NCBI RefSeq assembly: GCF_003667705.1 | Contig: NZ_CP033019.1 | Coordinates: 3,410,001-3,474,000 of the forward strand | Length of the DNA: 64,000 nt | Reading direction: 5' to 3' | From: Janthinobacterium agaricidamnosum | GTDB taxonomy: Bacteria > Pseudomonadota > Gammaproteobacteria > Burkholderiales > Burkholderiaceae_D | Part shown: positions 27,015-35,795 of the stretch, one piece after another | Layout: every line of letters starts with the position of its first letter | Position numbering within the stretch: the stretch's first letter is position 1 | The notes under the pieces: model-generated | Seen by the model: the letters and a program-made list of their open reading frames with translations, nothing else | Databases searched by the model: none | Told to the model about the DNA's origin: nothing | Program-made: the position numbers and the translations under genes

Positions 27015-27032
27015 TTTGGAACCGGTTCCAAA
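27015..27032. promoter_or_regulatory. PtxS/LacI-type operator of the regulator gene
   Basis: TTTGGAACCGGTTCCAAA is an 18-bp perfect palindrome. Its 14-bp core matches the recalled PtxS palindrome at 12 positions and the operon operator at 13. It sits directly downstream of the predicted -10 box, about 40 bp before the regulator start codon. Confidence 0.8.
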
Positions 27033-27059
27033 GATAGCACCCACGCATCGATGACGCAA
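27031..27059 (-). promoter_or_regulatory. Predicted promoter of the LacI-type regulator gene
   Basis: On the minus strand, TTGCGT (27054-27059) and TATCTT (27031-27036) are spaced by 17 bp, with an extended TGC just before the -10 box. The 18-bp operator overlaps its downstream edge. Confidence 0.45.
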
Positions 27060-27120
27060 GCGATTTGATTGCCTGTGGCGGCGAAGGAACACGATGGGGG
27101 CATGGATGGGAACGCGGATG

Positions 27121-27164
27121 AAAAAACGCCGCCCGCCCCTTGCAAACGCAGGAGGCGGGCGGCG
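27121..27164 (-). terminator. Terminator of ppnN
   Basis: An 11-bp GC-rich stem (27127-27137 with 27154-27164) with a 16-base loop is followed on the minus strand by six T. It lies 16 bp after the ppnN stop codon. Confidence 0.85.
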
Positions 27165-27180
27165 CTGGCTGGAAAACGGC

Positions 27181-28551
27181 TTACTGGACCACGGTGTAGC
27201 ACGGCACGTAGGCCGTGCCCGCCAGTTTCATGCGGTGCTGCGCGACGAACGAGGCCAGCAGCGCATCCATGGGGCCGGCGATGGATTTGTCGCCATGGAT
27301 CTCGAAGTTGCCGTGCTTTTCGATCGAGCGGATGCCGTCATCCTTGACGTTGCCCGCCACCACGCCCGAGAACGCGCGGCGCAGCTGGGCCGCCAGCAAG
27401 TGCGTGGGCTGGTTCTTGTGCAGGCTCAGGTTGCGCATGTTTTCATGCGTGGGCTGGAACGGCTTCTGGAACTCGTGGTCGATTTTCAAGAGCCAATTGA
27501 AGTAATACGCGTCGCTGTGCGCCTTGCGGAATTCGCGCACCTGGCGTATGCCTTCGAGCATTTCGCGCGCCACCAGTTCCGGGTCGTCGATGATGATTTT
27601 ATAGCGCTGCTGCGCTTCCGGGCCCAGCGTGTCGTGGATGAACTGGTTGATCTGCACGAAGTACTCGCGCGACGTTTCCGGGCCCGTGAAGATCAGCGGG
27701 AACGGAATCTCCGCATTGTCCGGGTGCAGCAGGATGCCGAGGATGTACAGAATCTCTTCGGCCGTGCCCGCGCCGCCGGGGAAGACGACGATGCCATGAC
27801 CGGCGCGCACGAACGCTTCCAGGCGCTTTTCGATGTCCGGCATGATGACGAGGTCATTGACGATGGGGTTCGGCGACTCGGCCGCGATGATGCCCGGCTC
27901 AGTGATGCCGAGATAGCGGCCATTGTGCAAACGCTGCTTGGCATGGCCGATGGTGGCGCCCTTCATGGGGCCCTTCATGGCGCCCGGGCCGCAGCCCGTG
28001 CAGATGTCGAGGCCGCGCAAGCCCAGCTGGTAGCCCACTTCCTTCGAATAATTGTATTCGGCGCGGTTGATCGAGTGGCCGCCCCAGCAGACGACCAGGT
28101 TCGGGTTGAGCTGGGTTTGCAGCACGTTGGCGTTGCGCAGGATGTGGAAGACGGCGTCCGTCACGCCTTCCGTGCTCTGCAAGTCGAATTTCGGGTTGCC
28201 CGTCACTTCGTCGCTGACGAAGATGATGTCGCGCAGCACGGCGAACAGGTGCTCGTGGATGCCCTTGATCATCTTGCCGTCGACGAAGGCGATGGCTGGC
28301 GCGCCCTTGATGTCGAGCTTGATGCCGCGCTCGCGCTGGATGATGGAGATTTCAAACGACTGGTAGCGCTCCAGCAGGGCGCGGCCATCGTCGATGGTGC
28401 TGCCGCAATTCAAGACCGCCAGCGCGCAGCGGCGGAAAGTGTTGTACAGGCCGCCCTGGCTGGTGTCGAGCAGTTTGTTGACTTCAGTCTTGGAGAGCAC
28501 GTCCAGGCGGCCTTCCGGTGAAACCAGAGTATCGATAACGTCGTGTTCCAT
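27181..28551 (-). CDS. ppnN: Nucleotide 5'-monophosphate nucleosidase PpnN (YgdH)
   Basis: A 456-residue LOG-family enzyme that cleaves purine and pyrimidine nucleoside monophosphates into base and ribose 5-phosphate; the E. coli enzyme (454 residues) is activated by (p)ppGpp. The central LOG fold has CGPGAMKGPMKGA and the active-site motif FPGGAGTAEEI. The extra N-terminal domain (VSPEGRLDVLSKTEVNKLLD) and C-terminal domain of the long PpnN type are present, separating it from the short cytokinin-forming LOG proteins. It is a single-gene unit with its own terminator. Confidence 0.93.
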   Translation of the reverse strand: MEHDVIDTLVSPEGRLDVLSKTEVNKLLDTSQGGLYNTFRRCALAVLNCGSTIDDGRALLERYQSFEISIIQRERGIKLDIKGAPAIAFVDGKMIKGIHEHLFAVLRDIIFVSDEVTGNPKFDLQSTEGVTDAVFHILRNANVLQTQLNPNLVVCWGGHSINRAEYNYSKEVGYQLGLRGLDICTGCGPGAMKGPMKGATIGHAKQRLHNGRYLGITEPGIIAAESPNPIVNDLVIMPDIEKRLEAFVRAGHGIVVFPGGAGTAEEILYILGILLHPDNAEIPFPLIFTGPETSREYFVQINQFIHDTLGPEAQQRYKIIIDDPELVAREMLEGIRQVREFRKAHSDAYYFNWLLKIDHEFQKPFQPTHENMRNLSLHKNQPTHLLAAQLRRAFSGVVAGNVKDDGIRSIEKHGNFEIHGDKSIAGPMDALLASFVAQHRMKLAGTAYVPCYTVVQ

Positions 28552-28861
28552 AATGCGAAAAATCCTTTAAAAATCGATGCTCGAAGGTCTTGCAGCCTTA
28601 ATATACGACAAGTCAGGCAAGTTGTGCTGTGCCGCCGCAAAATCGCCCGGGCCGTTCTTGCCTGCAAACCGGTTTGACTAATATGAAACAGTCATTCTTG
28701 CTAATGCGAATCGAAACCTTCGCTCCGCGCAATTTGTAGATTAGAATGCCAGCCTATTGGAATTCCCGTGCGTACGGTTCTTCATGAGAGTCCCCGCCGC
28801 CCGCAGGCTTCCATAAGTTCGTTGTATCGATTGACTATAATAATTTTTCAGGAGGAACCGC
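28552..28861. other. Divergent intergenic region (ppnN / peptide transporter)
   Basis: 310 bp without a gene. The right end contains TATAAT (28836-28841) near the peptide transporter start and a strong GGAGG ribosome binding site (28851-28855). No clear -35 partner, repeat or RNA structure was recognised. Confidence 0.5.
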
Positions 28862-30367
28862 ATGAGCGGTGCGACTACGCCCAACAAGGAAGCCGTTATT
28901 CCCGAGTTCAAGCAGATTATGGGCCATCCAAGCCCATTGTGGATGTTGTTCATGACTGAATTCTGGGAACGCTTCGCGTTCTACGGAGTTCGCTGGGCGC
29001 TGGTACTGTACATCGTGGCCCAGTTCCACGGCGGCGACGGTTCGGGACAGGCAGCGGCCAACCTGACCTACGGTTCCTTCCTCGCGCTGGTGTACGCCGG
29101 CGCCCTGTTCGGCGGTTACATCGCCGACCGGGTCATCGGTTACCAGCGTTCCATCCTGCTGGGCGCCATCTTCATGGCTGCCGGCCTGTTCTGCATCTCC
29201 GTGCCGAACCAGGACATCTTCAACCTGGGCCTGGCCACGATGATCGTCGGTAACGGCATGTTCAAGCCGAACATCTCGACCATGGTCGGCAAGCTGTACA
29301 CGACCGCCGATCCGCGCCGCGACAGTGGTTTCACGATCTTCTACATGGGCATCAACATGGGCGCCATGGTCGCGCCTGTCTTCACGCAATGGCTGGCCGA
29401 GTCGATCTTCGGCACCAGCGCCATGCCGTCGTACAAGATGGTCTTCATGGCCTCCGGTTTCGGCATGCTGATCAGCCTGGTATGGTTCTTCATCGGCCGC
29501 CGCGCCCTGAAGGGCATCGGCGCTCCGGAAGCCGGTTCCGGCAACCCGATGCGCGTCGTCTGGGTGGCCGTCGGCTCCCTGTGCGTAATCCCGCTGATGT
29601 ATTTCCTGCTGACCGTCGGCGCTGAAAAGCTGCAAATCGTCCTGACCGTGCTGTTCGTCGGTCTGGCCGTCATGCTGATGATCGAAGGCATCCGCAACGG
29701 CAAAGTGGCGCGCGACCGCGTCATCGCCATGCTGCTGATCTTCGTCTTCAACATCCTGTTCTGGATGTTCTTCGAACAGGCTGGCAGCTCGTTTACTTTC
29801 CTGGCTGACAAGATCGTCAACCGCGACCTGGGCTTCTGGATCTTCCCGACCGCCTACTTCCAGACCGTCAATTCGGTCGCCATCATCGTCTTCGCGCCGA
29901 TCATCGCCGCCGTCTGGGTCTTCCTGGCGCGCCACAACGTCAACCCGTCGATCCCGCGCAAATTCGGCCTGGGCTTGCTGGGCAATGCGCTGGCCTTCGG
30001 CCTGCTGATCTTCGCTCTGTCGAGCCTGGTTGGCGCCGATAACAAGATCCCGTTCTGGACCCTGACCACCGTCTACGTGCTGCAATCGATCGGCGAGCTG
30101 TGCCTGTCGCCTATCGGCCTGTCCATGGTCACCAAGCTGGCGCCGGTGCGCCTGGTGGGCCTGGGCATGGGCGGCTGGTTCCTGTCGACCGGCATCGGCA
30201 ACAACCTGTCGGGCATCTTCGCCAGCCACGTCAGCGGCACGAGCGGCATGTCGGTGCAGTCGGCCCTGTCCGGCTATACCTTCGGCTTCTGGTCCCTGCT
30301 GGGCGCCGGCGTCGTGTTGTTCCTGATCGCACCGCTGATCAACAAACTGATGCACGGCGTGAAGTAA
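28862..30367 (+). CDS. POT-family proton-coupled peptide transporter
   Basis: A 501-residue inner-membrane protein with about 14 membrane helices, which imports di- and tripeptides with protons. The family motif for proton coupling is EFWERFAFYGVRWAL near residue 31, followed by GGYIADRVIGYQRSI and the second POT signature around FYMGINMGAMVAP. A C-terminal IGELCLSPIGLSMVTKLAP block is also typical. It resembles DtpA/DtpB, but the symbol cannot be fixed. GGAGG precedes the start, and a strong terminator follows. Confidence 0.93.
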   Translation: MSGATTPNKEAVIPEFKQIMGHPSPLWMLFMTEFWERFAFYGVRWALVLYIVAQFHGGDGSGQAAANLTYGSFLALVYAGALFGGYIADRVIGYQRSILLGAIFMAAGLFCISVPNQDIFNLGLATMIVGNGMFKPNISTMVGKLYTTADPRRDSGFTIFYMGINMGAMVAPVFTQWLAESIFGTSAMPSYKMVFMASGFGMLISLVWFFIGRRALKGIGAPEAGSGNPMRVVWVAVGSLCVIPLMYFLLTVGAEKLQIVLTVLFVGLAVMLMIEGIRNGKVARDRVIAMLLIFVFNILFWMFFEQAGSSFTFLADKIVNRDLGFWIFPTAYFQTVNSVAIIVFAPIIAAVWVFLARHNVNPSIPRKFGLGLLGNALAFGLLIFALSSLVGADNKIPFWTLTTVYVLQSIGELCLSPIGLSMVTKLAPVRLVGLGMGGWFLSTGIGNNLSGIFASHVSGTSGMSVQSALSGYTFGFWSLLGAGVVLFLIAPLINKLMHGVK

Positions 30368-30386
30368 GCGTTCTGCCTTAGCTGAA

Positions 30387-30413
30387 AACGGCGGCCTGCG
30401 GGCCGCCGTTTTT
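30387..30413 (+). terminator. Terminator of the peptide transporter gene
   Basis: A 10-bp perfect stem (30387-30396 with 30401-30410), loop TGCG, followed by a T-run, 19 bp after the stop codon. Confidence 0.93.
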
Positions 30414-30498
30414 CATTCCGGCGCCGGTTATTGCCTTGGCGGGCGGTACAATACCGCCAGGGCCACCGGCCACTCCCCCCACATCACCAAAGAATATT

Positions 30499-31185
30499 AT
30501 GTCCAGCATCTCCACCACCTCGCCCCTCTCCGACGACGAATACGCCGAACTCGACACCCTGCTGGCCGCGCCCGCGCTGGAAGGCCGCGCCATGGACGTG
30601 TCGATGCTCGAAGGTTTTCTCACGGCCGTCGCCCTGAACCCGAAGCAGATCGCGCCGGAACAGTGGTTGCCATGGGTATGGGACAAGGCGGCCGGCAGCG
30701 CCGCGCCCGCAGCGGATGCTGCCAGCGAACGGGCGGCCAGCCTGGCCCGCCGCCACCACGCCTACATGGTCGAATGGCTGGCGAAGGATCCGGACAGCTT
30801 CGAGCCCATCTACGTCTGCGGCCCCGAATGGAGCGTGCCCGCCTGGTGCGCCGGTTTTGTGCTGGGCACCAGCCTGGACAAGCCCCAGTGGGCGGCCCTG
30901 GCCGTCAGCCATCCTGATTACCTGGCGCCGTTCCAGCACCTGGCCAGCGCCAGCGAACTCGATGACGACGCGGCCGAAACGGCCATGGATGGCGTGATTC
31001 CCGCCGTGATCGCCATCAACGCCGCCTGGGCGCGCCAGCGCCACCTGAAAAGCCAGGTGCAAAGCCAGCCCGGCGCCACCGTGCTGCGCGAACTGCCGAA
31101 AACAGGCCGCAACGACCCGTGCCACTGCGGCAGCGGTAAAAAATACAAGAAATGCTGCGCCGACGCCGATAGCGCGGCCGGCTAA
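30499..31185 (+). CDS. UPF0149/YecA-family protein with SEC-C metal-binding tail
   Basis: A 228-residue cytoplasmic protein. Residues about 10-195 match the YecA/UPF0149 helical domain ([31 protein letters not shown]). The tail [18 protein letters not shown] is a zinc-binding SEC-C motif, shared with SecA. Proteins of this build are thought to bind SecA or ribosomes, but the role is not established. The chosen ATG starts the conserved domain; a longer frame begins in the terminator region. Confidence 0.85.
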   Translation: MSSISTTSPLSDDEYAELDTLLAAPALEGRAMDVSMLEGFLTAVALNPKQIAPEQWLPWVWDKAAGSAAPAADAASERAASLARRHHAYMVEWLAKDPDSFEPIYVCGPEWSVPAWCAGFVLGTSLDKPQWAALAVSHPDYLAPFQHLASASELDDDAAETAMDGVIPAVIAINAAWARQRHLKSQVQSQPGATVLRELPKTGRNDPCHCGSGKKYKKCCADADSAAG

Positions 31186-31197
31186 GGCGATTACTCC

Positions 31198-32901
31198 TTG
31201 CGCAAGCTGCTGACGGCCATCCTGCGCTTCCTGCTGCGCCACGCGCTGCAGTTCGCCCTGTTCATCGTCATCCTGCTGGCCGGCCGATTGCTGCTGGCCG
31301 AATGGCGCAGCTACAGCGCCGGCAGCGAGGCTGTCGCCGCCCTGCGCCAGGCTTCCGGCAGCGCCGATAGCCATGGTGCCAGCCTGGCCACTGCCGCCAC
31401 GGACCGCATCAACGCCCTGCGGCTAGCATCACAAGCAAGCATCGCCACGCGCCTGACAGAAGTACAAGCGCAATTGACGGCCTTGCGCGCGCGGCAGCAA
31501 CCGTCGCTGTTTACTATTCCCCTGCCCGACACGCACACCCTGGCCTTGCATGCGCAAGACGAAGCCACGCGCCGCGTGGAAATCGAAGTGCTGGCGCAGG
31601 AAGCCCGTTACCTGAGCGCCCTGCAGGCGGCGATCGGCGGCGAAGATGCACGCCAGACGCTGGCGCGCCTGCATGCGGAACATGTGCGCGCGTATGCCGC
31701 GCTGCAAAATAATGGGCGCCAGCGCCGGCAGCTGGAAGCGCAGCATCCCGTGGCGGCGCGCCTGCCCGGCAGCGACGCCTACGCGCAGCTGTCGCAGCTC
31801 GACGCGGAGGGCCAGCGCTTGCGCGACACCAATCTGCAAGCCTATCAGGCCTGGCTGGCGCAGCGCGCGCGCACCAGCAACGCCACCAACATCACCCGCC
31901 CCGCGCCATTCGCCGTCGATAATGCGGCGCTGGCCGGCGCGCTGGCGCCCGTACAAAAGGCGATTGCGGCAGGCGAAGAACAACTGGCGCGCAACTGGAT
32001 CGCCCGCTGGCGCGCTCCCGTGCTCGACGTGGCGCCCACGGCCGCCTTGCTGGTGCTGTCGGCCATCCTGCTGCCCGCCGCCATCAAGGCCTTCTTTTAC
32101 TTCGTGCTGGCGCCCATCGCTTCGCGCCTGAAGCCCTTGTCCATCGCGCACGCGCTGGGCGTGACGGCCACTGCGCTCCCCCTGCCGCCCGATGGCCAGT
32201 CCCGCATTTCCGCCGTCTCGCAGGGCTTGCTGCTGCAGCCCGGCCAGCGCATGCTGATCCATCCCGAATACCTGCAATCGTCGCCCGTCGGCACGCATAA
32301 ACGCACGCAGTGGCTGCTGGACTGGCGGTTCCCGTTCACCAGCCTGGCCGCCGGCATGGCGGCGCTGACGCGGCTGGAAAGCGACGTGACCGCATCCGTG
32401 ACGATTTCCGCCAGCGACGACCCGCTGCTGGAAGTGGCCGTCGTCCACCTGCCAGCCGGCAGCGCGCTCGTGTTCCAGCCGCGGGGCCTCGTGGGCCTGG
32501 TCTGTGACGCGGGCCAGCCGCTGGCGATATCGAGCCACTGGCGCCTGGGCAGCCTGCACGCCTGGCTCACCCTGCAGCTGCGCTTCATCGTGTTTCGCGG
32601 CCCCGTCACCCTGATCGTGCGCGGCTGCCGCGGCGTGCGCCTGGAACGGGCGGGCCAGGGCCGCTCCATCAGCCAGTCCGCCACCCTGGGTTTCAGCACC
32701 GACGTGCTGTACTCGACGATGCGCAGCGAAACCTTCCTGCCCTACCTGCGCGGCCAGCAAGCCTTGCTCAACGACCGCTTCGACGGCGGCAACGGCGTCT
32801 ACCTGTACGAAGAAACCCCGCGCCACGGCAAGCAGCCGGGCAAGGTAGGCAGCTGGTTCGAGGGTTTTACGGACGCGATCCTGAAAGTGTTCGGCATCTA
32901 G
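31198..32901 (+). CDS. Two-helix membrane protein of unknown function
   Basis: A 567-residue protein with a TTG start, the only credible start after an in-frame stop 13 bases upstream. It has an N-terminal membrane helix (about 12-33), a long charged helical region (about 35-260, coiled-coil-like), a second membrane helix (about 275-305) and a beta-rich C-terminal domain (about 315-560). The C-terminal domain, with LLLQPGQRMLIHPEYLQSSP and SALVFQPRGLVGLVCD, vaguely recalls AIM24-type domains, but I cannot assign it. It follows the SEC-C gene by 12 bp and precedes a small unknown gene by 13 bp. Confidence 0.7.
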   Translation: MRKLLTAILRFLLRHALQFALFIVILLAGRLLLAEWRSYSAGSEAVAALRQASGSADSHGASLATAATDRINALRLASQASIATRLTEVQAQLTALRARQQPSLFTIPLPDTHTLALHAQDEATRRVEIEVLAQEARYLSALQAAIGGEDARQTLARLHAEHVRAYAALQNNGRQRRQLEAQHPVAARLPGSDAYAQLSQLDAEGQRLRDTNLQAYQAWLAQRARTSNATNITRPAPFAVDNAALAGALAPVQKAIAAGEEQLARNWIARWRAPVLDVAPTAALLVLSAILLPAAIKAFFYFVLAPIASRLKPLSIAHALGVTATALPLPPDGQSRISAVSQGLLLQPGQRMLIHPEYLQSSPVGTHKRTQWLLDWRFPFTSLAAGMAALTRLESDVTASVTISASDDPLLEVAVVHLPAGSALVFQPRGLVGLVCDAGQPLAISSHWRLGSLHAWLTLQLRFIVFRGPVTLIVRGCRGVRLERAGQGRSISQSATLGFSTDVLYSTMRSETFLPYLRGQQALLNDRFDGGNGVYLYEETPRHGKQPGKVGSWFEGFTDAILKVFGI

Positions 32902-32914
32902 CCGATGAGACCAT

Positions 32915-33298
32915 ATGAACGACTTCCTGTTTGCCGATTTTCTCGAAGATCAGGCCGCGTACGCGGCGGCTGAGGCCTACTGGCAGGCCCGCCTGGCCTT
33001 CCTCGACGGCCAGTGCACGCCGTATCTGCGCACCGCGTTTGCCAACGGCCAGCCATTTTATGACGGCAATCCCATCGTCAACCTGGCGGACCGCAACGCC
33101 GGCAAGGCGGCGCGCATCGTGCAGCAATGCCCGCAGGAGTGCGGTCCCTGCTACACGAGCTTCGGGCAAGCCATCGAGCTGGCCGGTAGCGATGGGCAGC
33201 ATCGCCCGGCGCAGGAAATGGTCATCGTGCTCACGTTGACCGAAGACTCGGCGCAGAAGGCCGTCGATGAACTGCGCGCGTGGTTTGCGCCAGCATAA
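32915..33298 (+). CDS. Small cytoplasmic protein of unknown function
   Basis: A 127-residue protein without signal peptide or membrane segment. Two Cys lie close together in QQCPQECGPCYTSFG, a CPxxCxxC arrangement that could bind a metal or form a disulfide. It is the last gene of the group that starts with the SEC-C protein. No family was recognised. Confidence 0.6.
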   Translation: MNDFLFADFLEDQAAYAAAEAYWQARLAFLDGQCTPYLRTAFANGQPFYDGNPIVNLADRNAGKAARIVQQCPQECGPCYTSFGQAIELAGSDGQHRPAQEMVIVLTLTEDSAQKAVDELRAWFAPA

Positions 33299-33307
33299 GG
33301 ATGCCGG

Positions 33308-33535
33308 CTACGCCGCAATCGAATGCGACACCGTCAGCCACTCGCCCGGCTGCAAATTCGCCGCCGCCTCGCGCGCGGCCAGCACGCTATCCGGGTCCAG
33401 GTCGGACCGGTTCAGCTTGTAGGAATAGGCGAAATCGTCGGCATCGAATGCCTGCCCCGCCTTCACGTAATACTTGAAGCCGACAAACGAGTCGGGATTG
33501 GTGACGACCGAATACTCAAGCGTGACGGTGTTCAT
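33308..33535 (-). CDS. Small protein of unknown function
   Basis: A 75-residue protein on the opposite strand, convergent with the previous gene (9-bp gap). The start MNTVTLEYSVVTNPD gives a compact protein with alternating hydrophobic residues and an acidic centre (AFDADDFAYSYKLNRSDLDPD). A longer frame adds 11 residues without support. Function unknown. Confidence 0.55.
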   Translation of the reverse strand: MNTVTLEYSVVTNPDSFVGFKYYVKAGQAFDADDFAYSYKLNRSDLDPDSVLAAREAAANLQPGEWLTVSHSIAA

Positions 33536-33679
33536 GGCGGGCCTCGTCGGCGATGGTGATACAGCCATTATGCGTCAATTCCCGCGGCAGCGACGCGGCG
33601 GCCAATCCTTGCGGTAAGTCAATAGCCCTGCCGATGGCCGGCGCTACAGTAGCCTGAGCCAACCACCGGATGGAAAGCC

Positions 33680-34873
33680 ATGCGCGCCTTGCTCGCGAAA
33701 CTCAGGAATACTCTTGCGCCGCAGGCGGGCCTGCCGGCGGCGGCGCGCATGGAGCGGCTGTCGGACCGGCGCGGCCTGCCCGCCTTTGATCCCGGGCCGC
33801 AAGCCGTCGTCAAGGCCTGCACGGCCTGGCTATGCGCGGCGCAAGACCATTCCGGCTCCAACGACGGCGGCGTCGCGCGCGATTACAGCCTGCTGACGGG
33901 CTGGGCTAGCTCCTATCCCGAAACCACCGGCTACATCATCCCCACCGTCATCGCCCTGGCGCAGCGAACGGGCGACGAGGGCGGGGATGATGCGCTGCAC
34001 GAGCGGGCGCGCCGCATGCTCGACTGGTGCGTGGCCATCCAGTTCCCGGAAGGCGGTTTCCAGGGCGGGAAGATCGATTCGACGCCGCGCGTGCCCGTCA
34101 CCTTCAACACGGGCCAGATCCTGCTTGGCCTGGCGGCCGGCGTGGCAGCGTACGGCGGGGCCTACGAGGACGCCATGCACCGCGCGGCACGCTGGCTGCG
34201 CGACAGCCAGGATGCCGACGGCTGCTGGCGCCGCCATCCGACGCCGTTCGCCAGCGCCGGCGACAAGGCCTATGAAACGCACGTGGCGTGGGGCTTGTTC
34301 GAAGCAGACCGCGTCGCGCCGGGCCACGGCTATGGCGCGGCGGGCCTGCGCCAGGTCGACTGGGCGTTGACGAAGCAGCGCCCCAATGGCTGGTTCGCCT
34401 CGAACTGCCTGGACAACCCGCTGCTGCCACTGACCCACACCATCGGCTACGCCTTGCGCGGCGTGCTCGAAGCGCACCGCTTTTCGGCGCGCGCCGACCT
34501 GCTGGAGGCCGCCGCGCGCACCGGCACGAGCGTCGCCAGGGCCGTGGCGGCAGACGGCTACCTGCCTGGCCGTCTTGGACCCGACTTCCAGCCGGGGGCC
34601 GGCTACGCCTGCCTTACCGGTTCCGCGCAAAACGCGCATTGCCTGTTCCTGCTGTACCAGCTGACGGGCGAGCGGCGCTACCTCGACGCGGCGCGCCGCC
34701 TGAATCGTTACGTGCGACGCGCGGTCAGCATCGACGGCCCCGCGCACGCGCGCGGCGGCGTCAAGGGCTCGTTTCCCGTCGATGGCGACTACGGCACCTG
34801 GGCTTACCTGAACTGGGCCGCCAAGTTCTGCATCGATGCCAACCTGCTGGAATTGGAGTCAGGCCATGCTTGA
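33680..34873 (+). CDS. Alpha/alpha-barrel protein of polysaccharide-gene type
   Basis: A 397-residue soluble protein made of repeated helical hairpins with Gly/Trp turns (FPEGGFQGG, DADGCWRRHP, PNGWFASN, ADGYLPGRL). These resemble the repeats of terpene-cyclase-like or LanC-like alpha/alpha barrels. Proteins of this build are often encoded in exopolysaccharide clusters, where their role is not known to me. It overlaps the acetyltransferase gene by eight bases and lies beside a secreted polysaccharide lyase, which supports a carbohydrate context. Confidence 0.7.
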   Translation: MRALLAKLRNTLAPQAGLPAAARMERLSDRRGLPAFDPGPQAVVKACTAWLCAAQDHSGSNDGGVARDYSLLTGWASSYPETTGYIIPTVIALAQRTGDEGGDDALHERARRMLDWCVAIQFPEGGFQGGKIDSTPRVPVTFNTGQILLGLAAGVAAYGGAYEDAMHRAARWLRDSQDADGCWRRHPTPFASAGDKAYETHVAWGLFEADRVAPGHGYGAAGLRQVDWALTKQRPNGWFASNCLDNPLLPLTHTIGYALRGVLEAHRFSARADLLEAAARTGTSVARAVAADGYLPGRLGPDFQPGAGYACLTGSAQNAHCLFLLYQLTGERRYLDAARRLNRYVRRAVSIDGPAHARGGVKGSFPVDGDYGTWAYLNWAAKFCIDANLLELESGHA

Positions 34874-35786
34874 CGGGGCCAGGCGCACCGCCAGGGCAGC
34901 GCTGCAAGCGTGGCGCCGCGCCGCCAGCGCCCGCAACATGCGCCACGGCGCGCGCCACGTGACGCGCACCGGACTGGCCGCCGATCTGGCGCGGCTGGGC
35001 ATCGCGCATGGAGACACGCTGTTCGTGCACTCTTCGCTGAAAAGCCTGGGCTACGTGGAAGGCGACGCGGCGGCCGTGATTGGCGCCCTGCAGGACGCCG
35101 TCGGCCCGCAAGGCACCCTGCTGCTGCCCACCTACTATCTGCCGGGCGGCACCGTGCGCGCCACCTGCGACATGAAAGACTATGTGTTCGACCCGCGCCG
35201 CCATGGCACGCACATGGGGCGCCTGCCCGAAGCGTTCCTCGCCAGCGCCGGTGTCCGGCGCAGCATCCACCCGACCCACTCCGTGTCCGCGTGGGGCCGC
35301 CATGCCGCCGCGCTCACCGAGGCGCATCACCGCGCGCCGTCGATCTTCGGCGTGGATTCGCCCTGGCAGCGCTTCATCGGCTGCGAGCAGGCCAAGGTGC
35401 TTGGCCTGGGCATTTCCATGGGACCGGTGACGTTCTATCACGCGCTGGAAGACGCCATGGGCGACGCCTTTCCCGTGCCCGTGTGGGAAGGCGAGACAAA
35501 GCTGCTGGCCTGCCTGGACCACGCCGGCCGGCGCTGGGACGTGCCCGTGCGCTCCTTCGATCCCGCCATCGCGCAGCGCCGCATCGACCATCCCGGGCGC
35601 GGCGACCTGCGCGACTACTTTCACCGGGAGTTCGACGCCGCCGGCCTGCGCGTCAACGGGCACGTGGGCGATGCGGCGTCATGGTGCATACCGGCGCAGG
35701 CATTTTATGACCACCTGCGCCAAATGGCGTCCGAACACGTGACGATCTACGCAAGCGCTGCGCAACTGGCGGCGCGGCCTGTCTAG
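34866..35786 (+). CDS. AAC(3)-family N-acetyltransferase
   Basis: A 306-residue acetyl-CoA-dependent acetyltransferase of the AAC(3)/YokD family. Landmarks are LFVHSSLKSLGYVEGDAAAV, TLLLPTYY, RSIHPTHSVSAWG (active-site His) and LGLGISMGPVTFYHALED. Despite the family name it is probably not an antibiotic-resistance gene: its neighbours suggest that it acetylates an amino sugar or sugar-linked amine of a surface polysaccharide. The start overlaps the upstream stop (ATGCTTGA), so the two are co-translated. Confidence 0.85.
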   Translation: MLDGARRTARAALQAWRRAASARNMRHGARHVTRTGLAADLARLGIAHGDTLFVHSSLKSLGYVEGDAAAVIGALQDAVGPQGTLLLPTYYLPGGTVRATCDMKDYVFDPRRHGTHMGRLPEAFLASAGVRRSIHPTHSVSAWGRHAAALTEAHHRAPSIFGVDSPWQRFIGCEQAKVLGLGISMGPVTFYHALEDAMGDAFPVPVWEGETKLLACLDHAGRRWDVPVRSFDPAIAQRRIDHPGRGDLRDYFHREFDAAGLRVNGHVGDAASWCIPAQAFYDHLRQMASEHVTIYASAAQLAARPV

Positions 35787-35795
35787 CCTGGCCTT

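Noticed and set aside
34866-35786. Aminoglycoside resistance gene
   Set aside because: AAC(3) family membership alone is not evidence; overlap with a polysaccharide-type gene and lack of mobile DNA argue for a sugar acetyltransferase.
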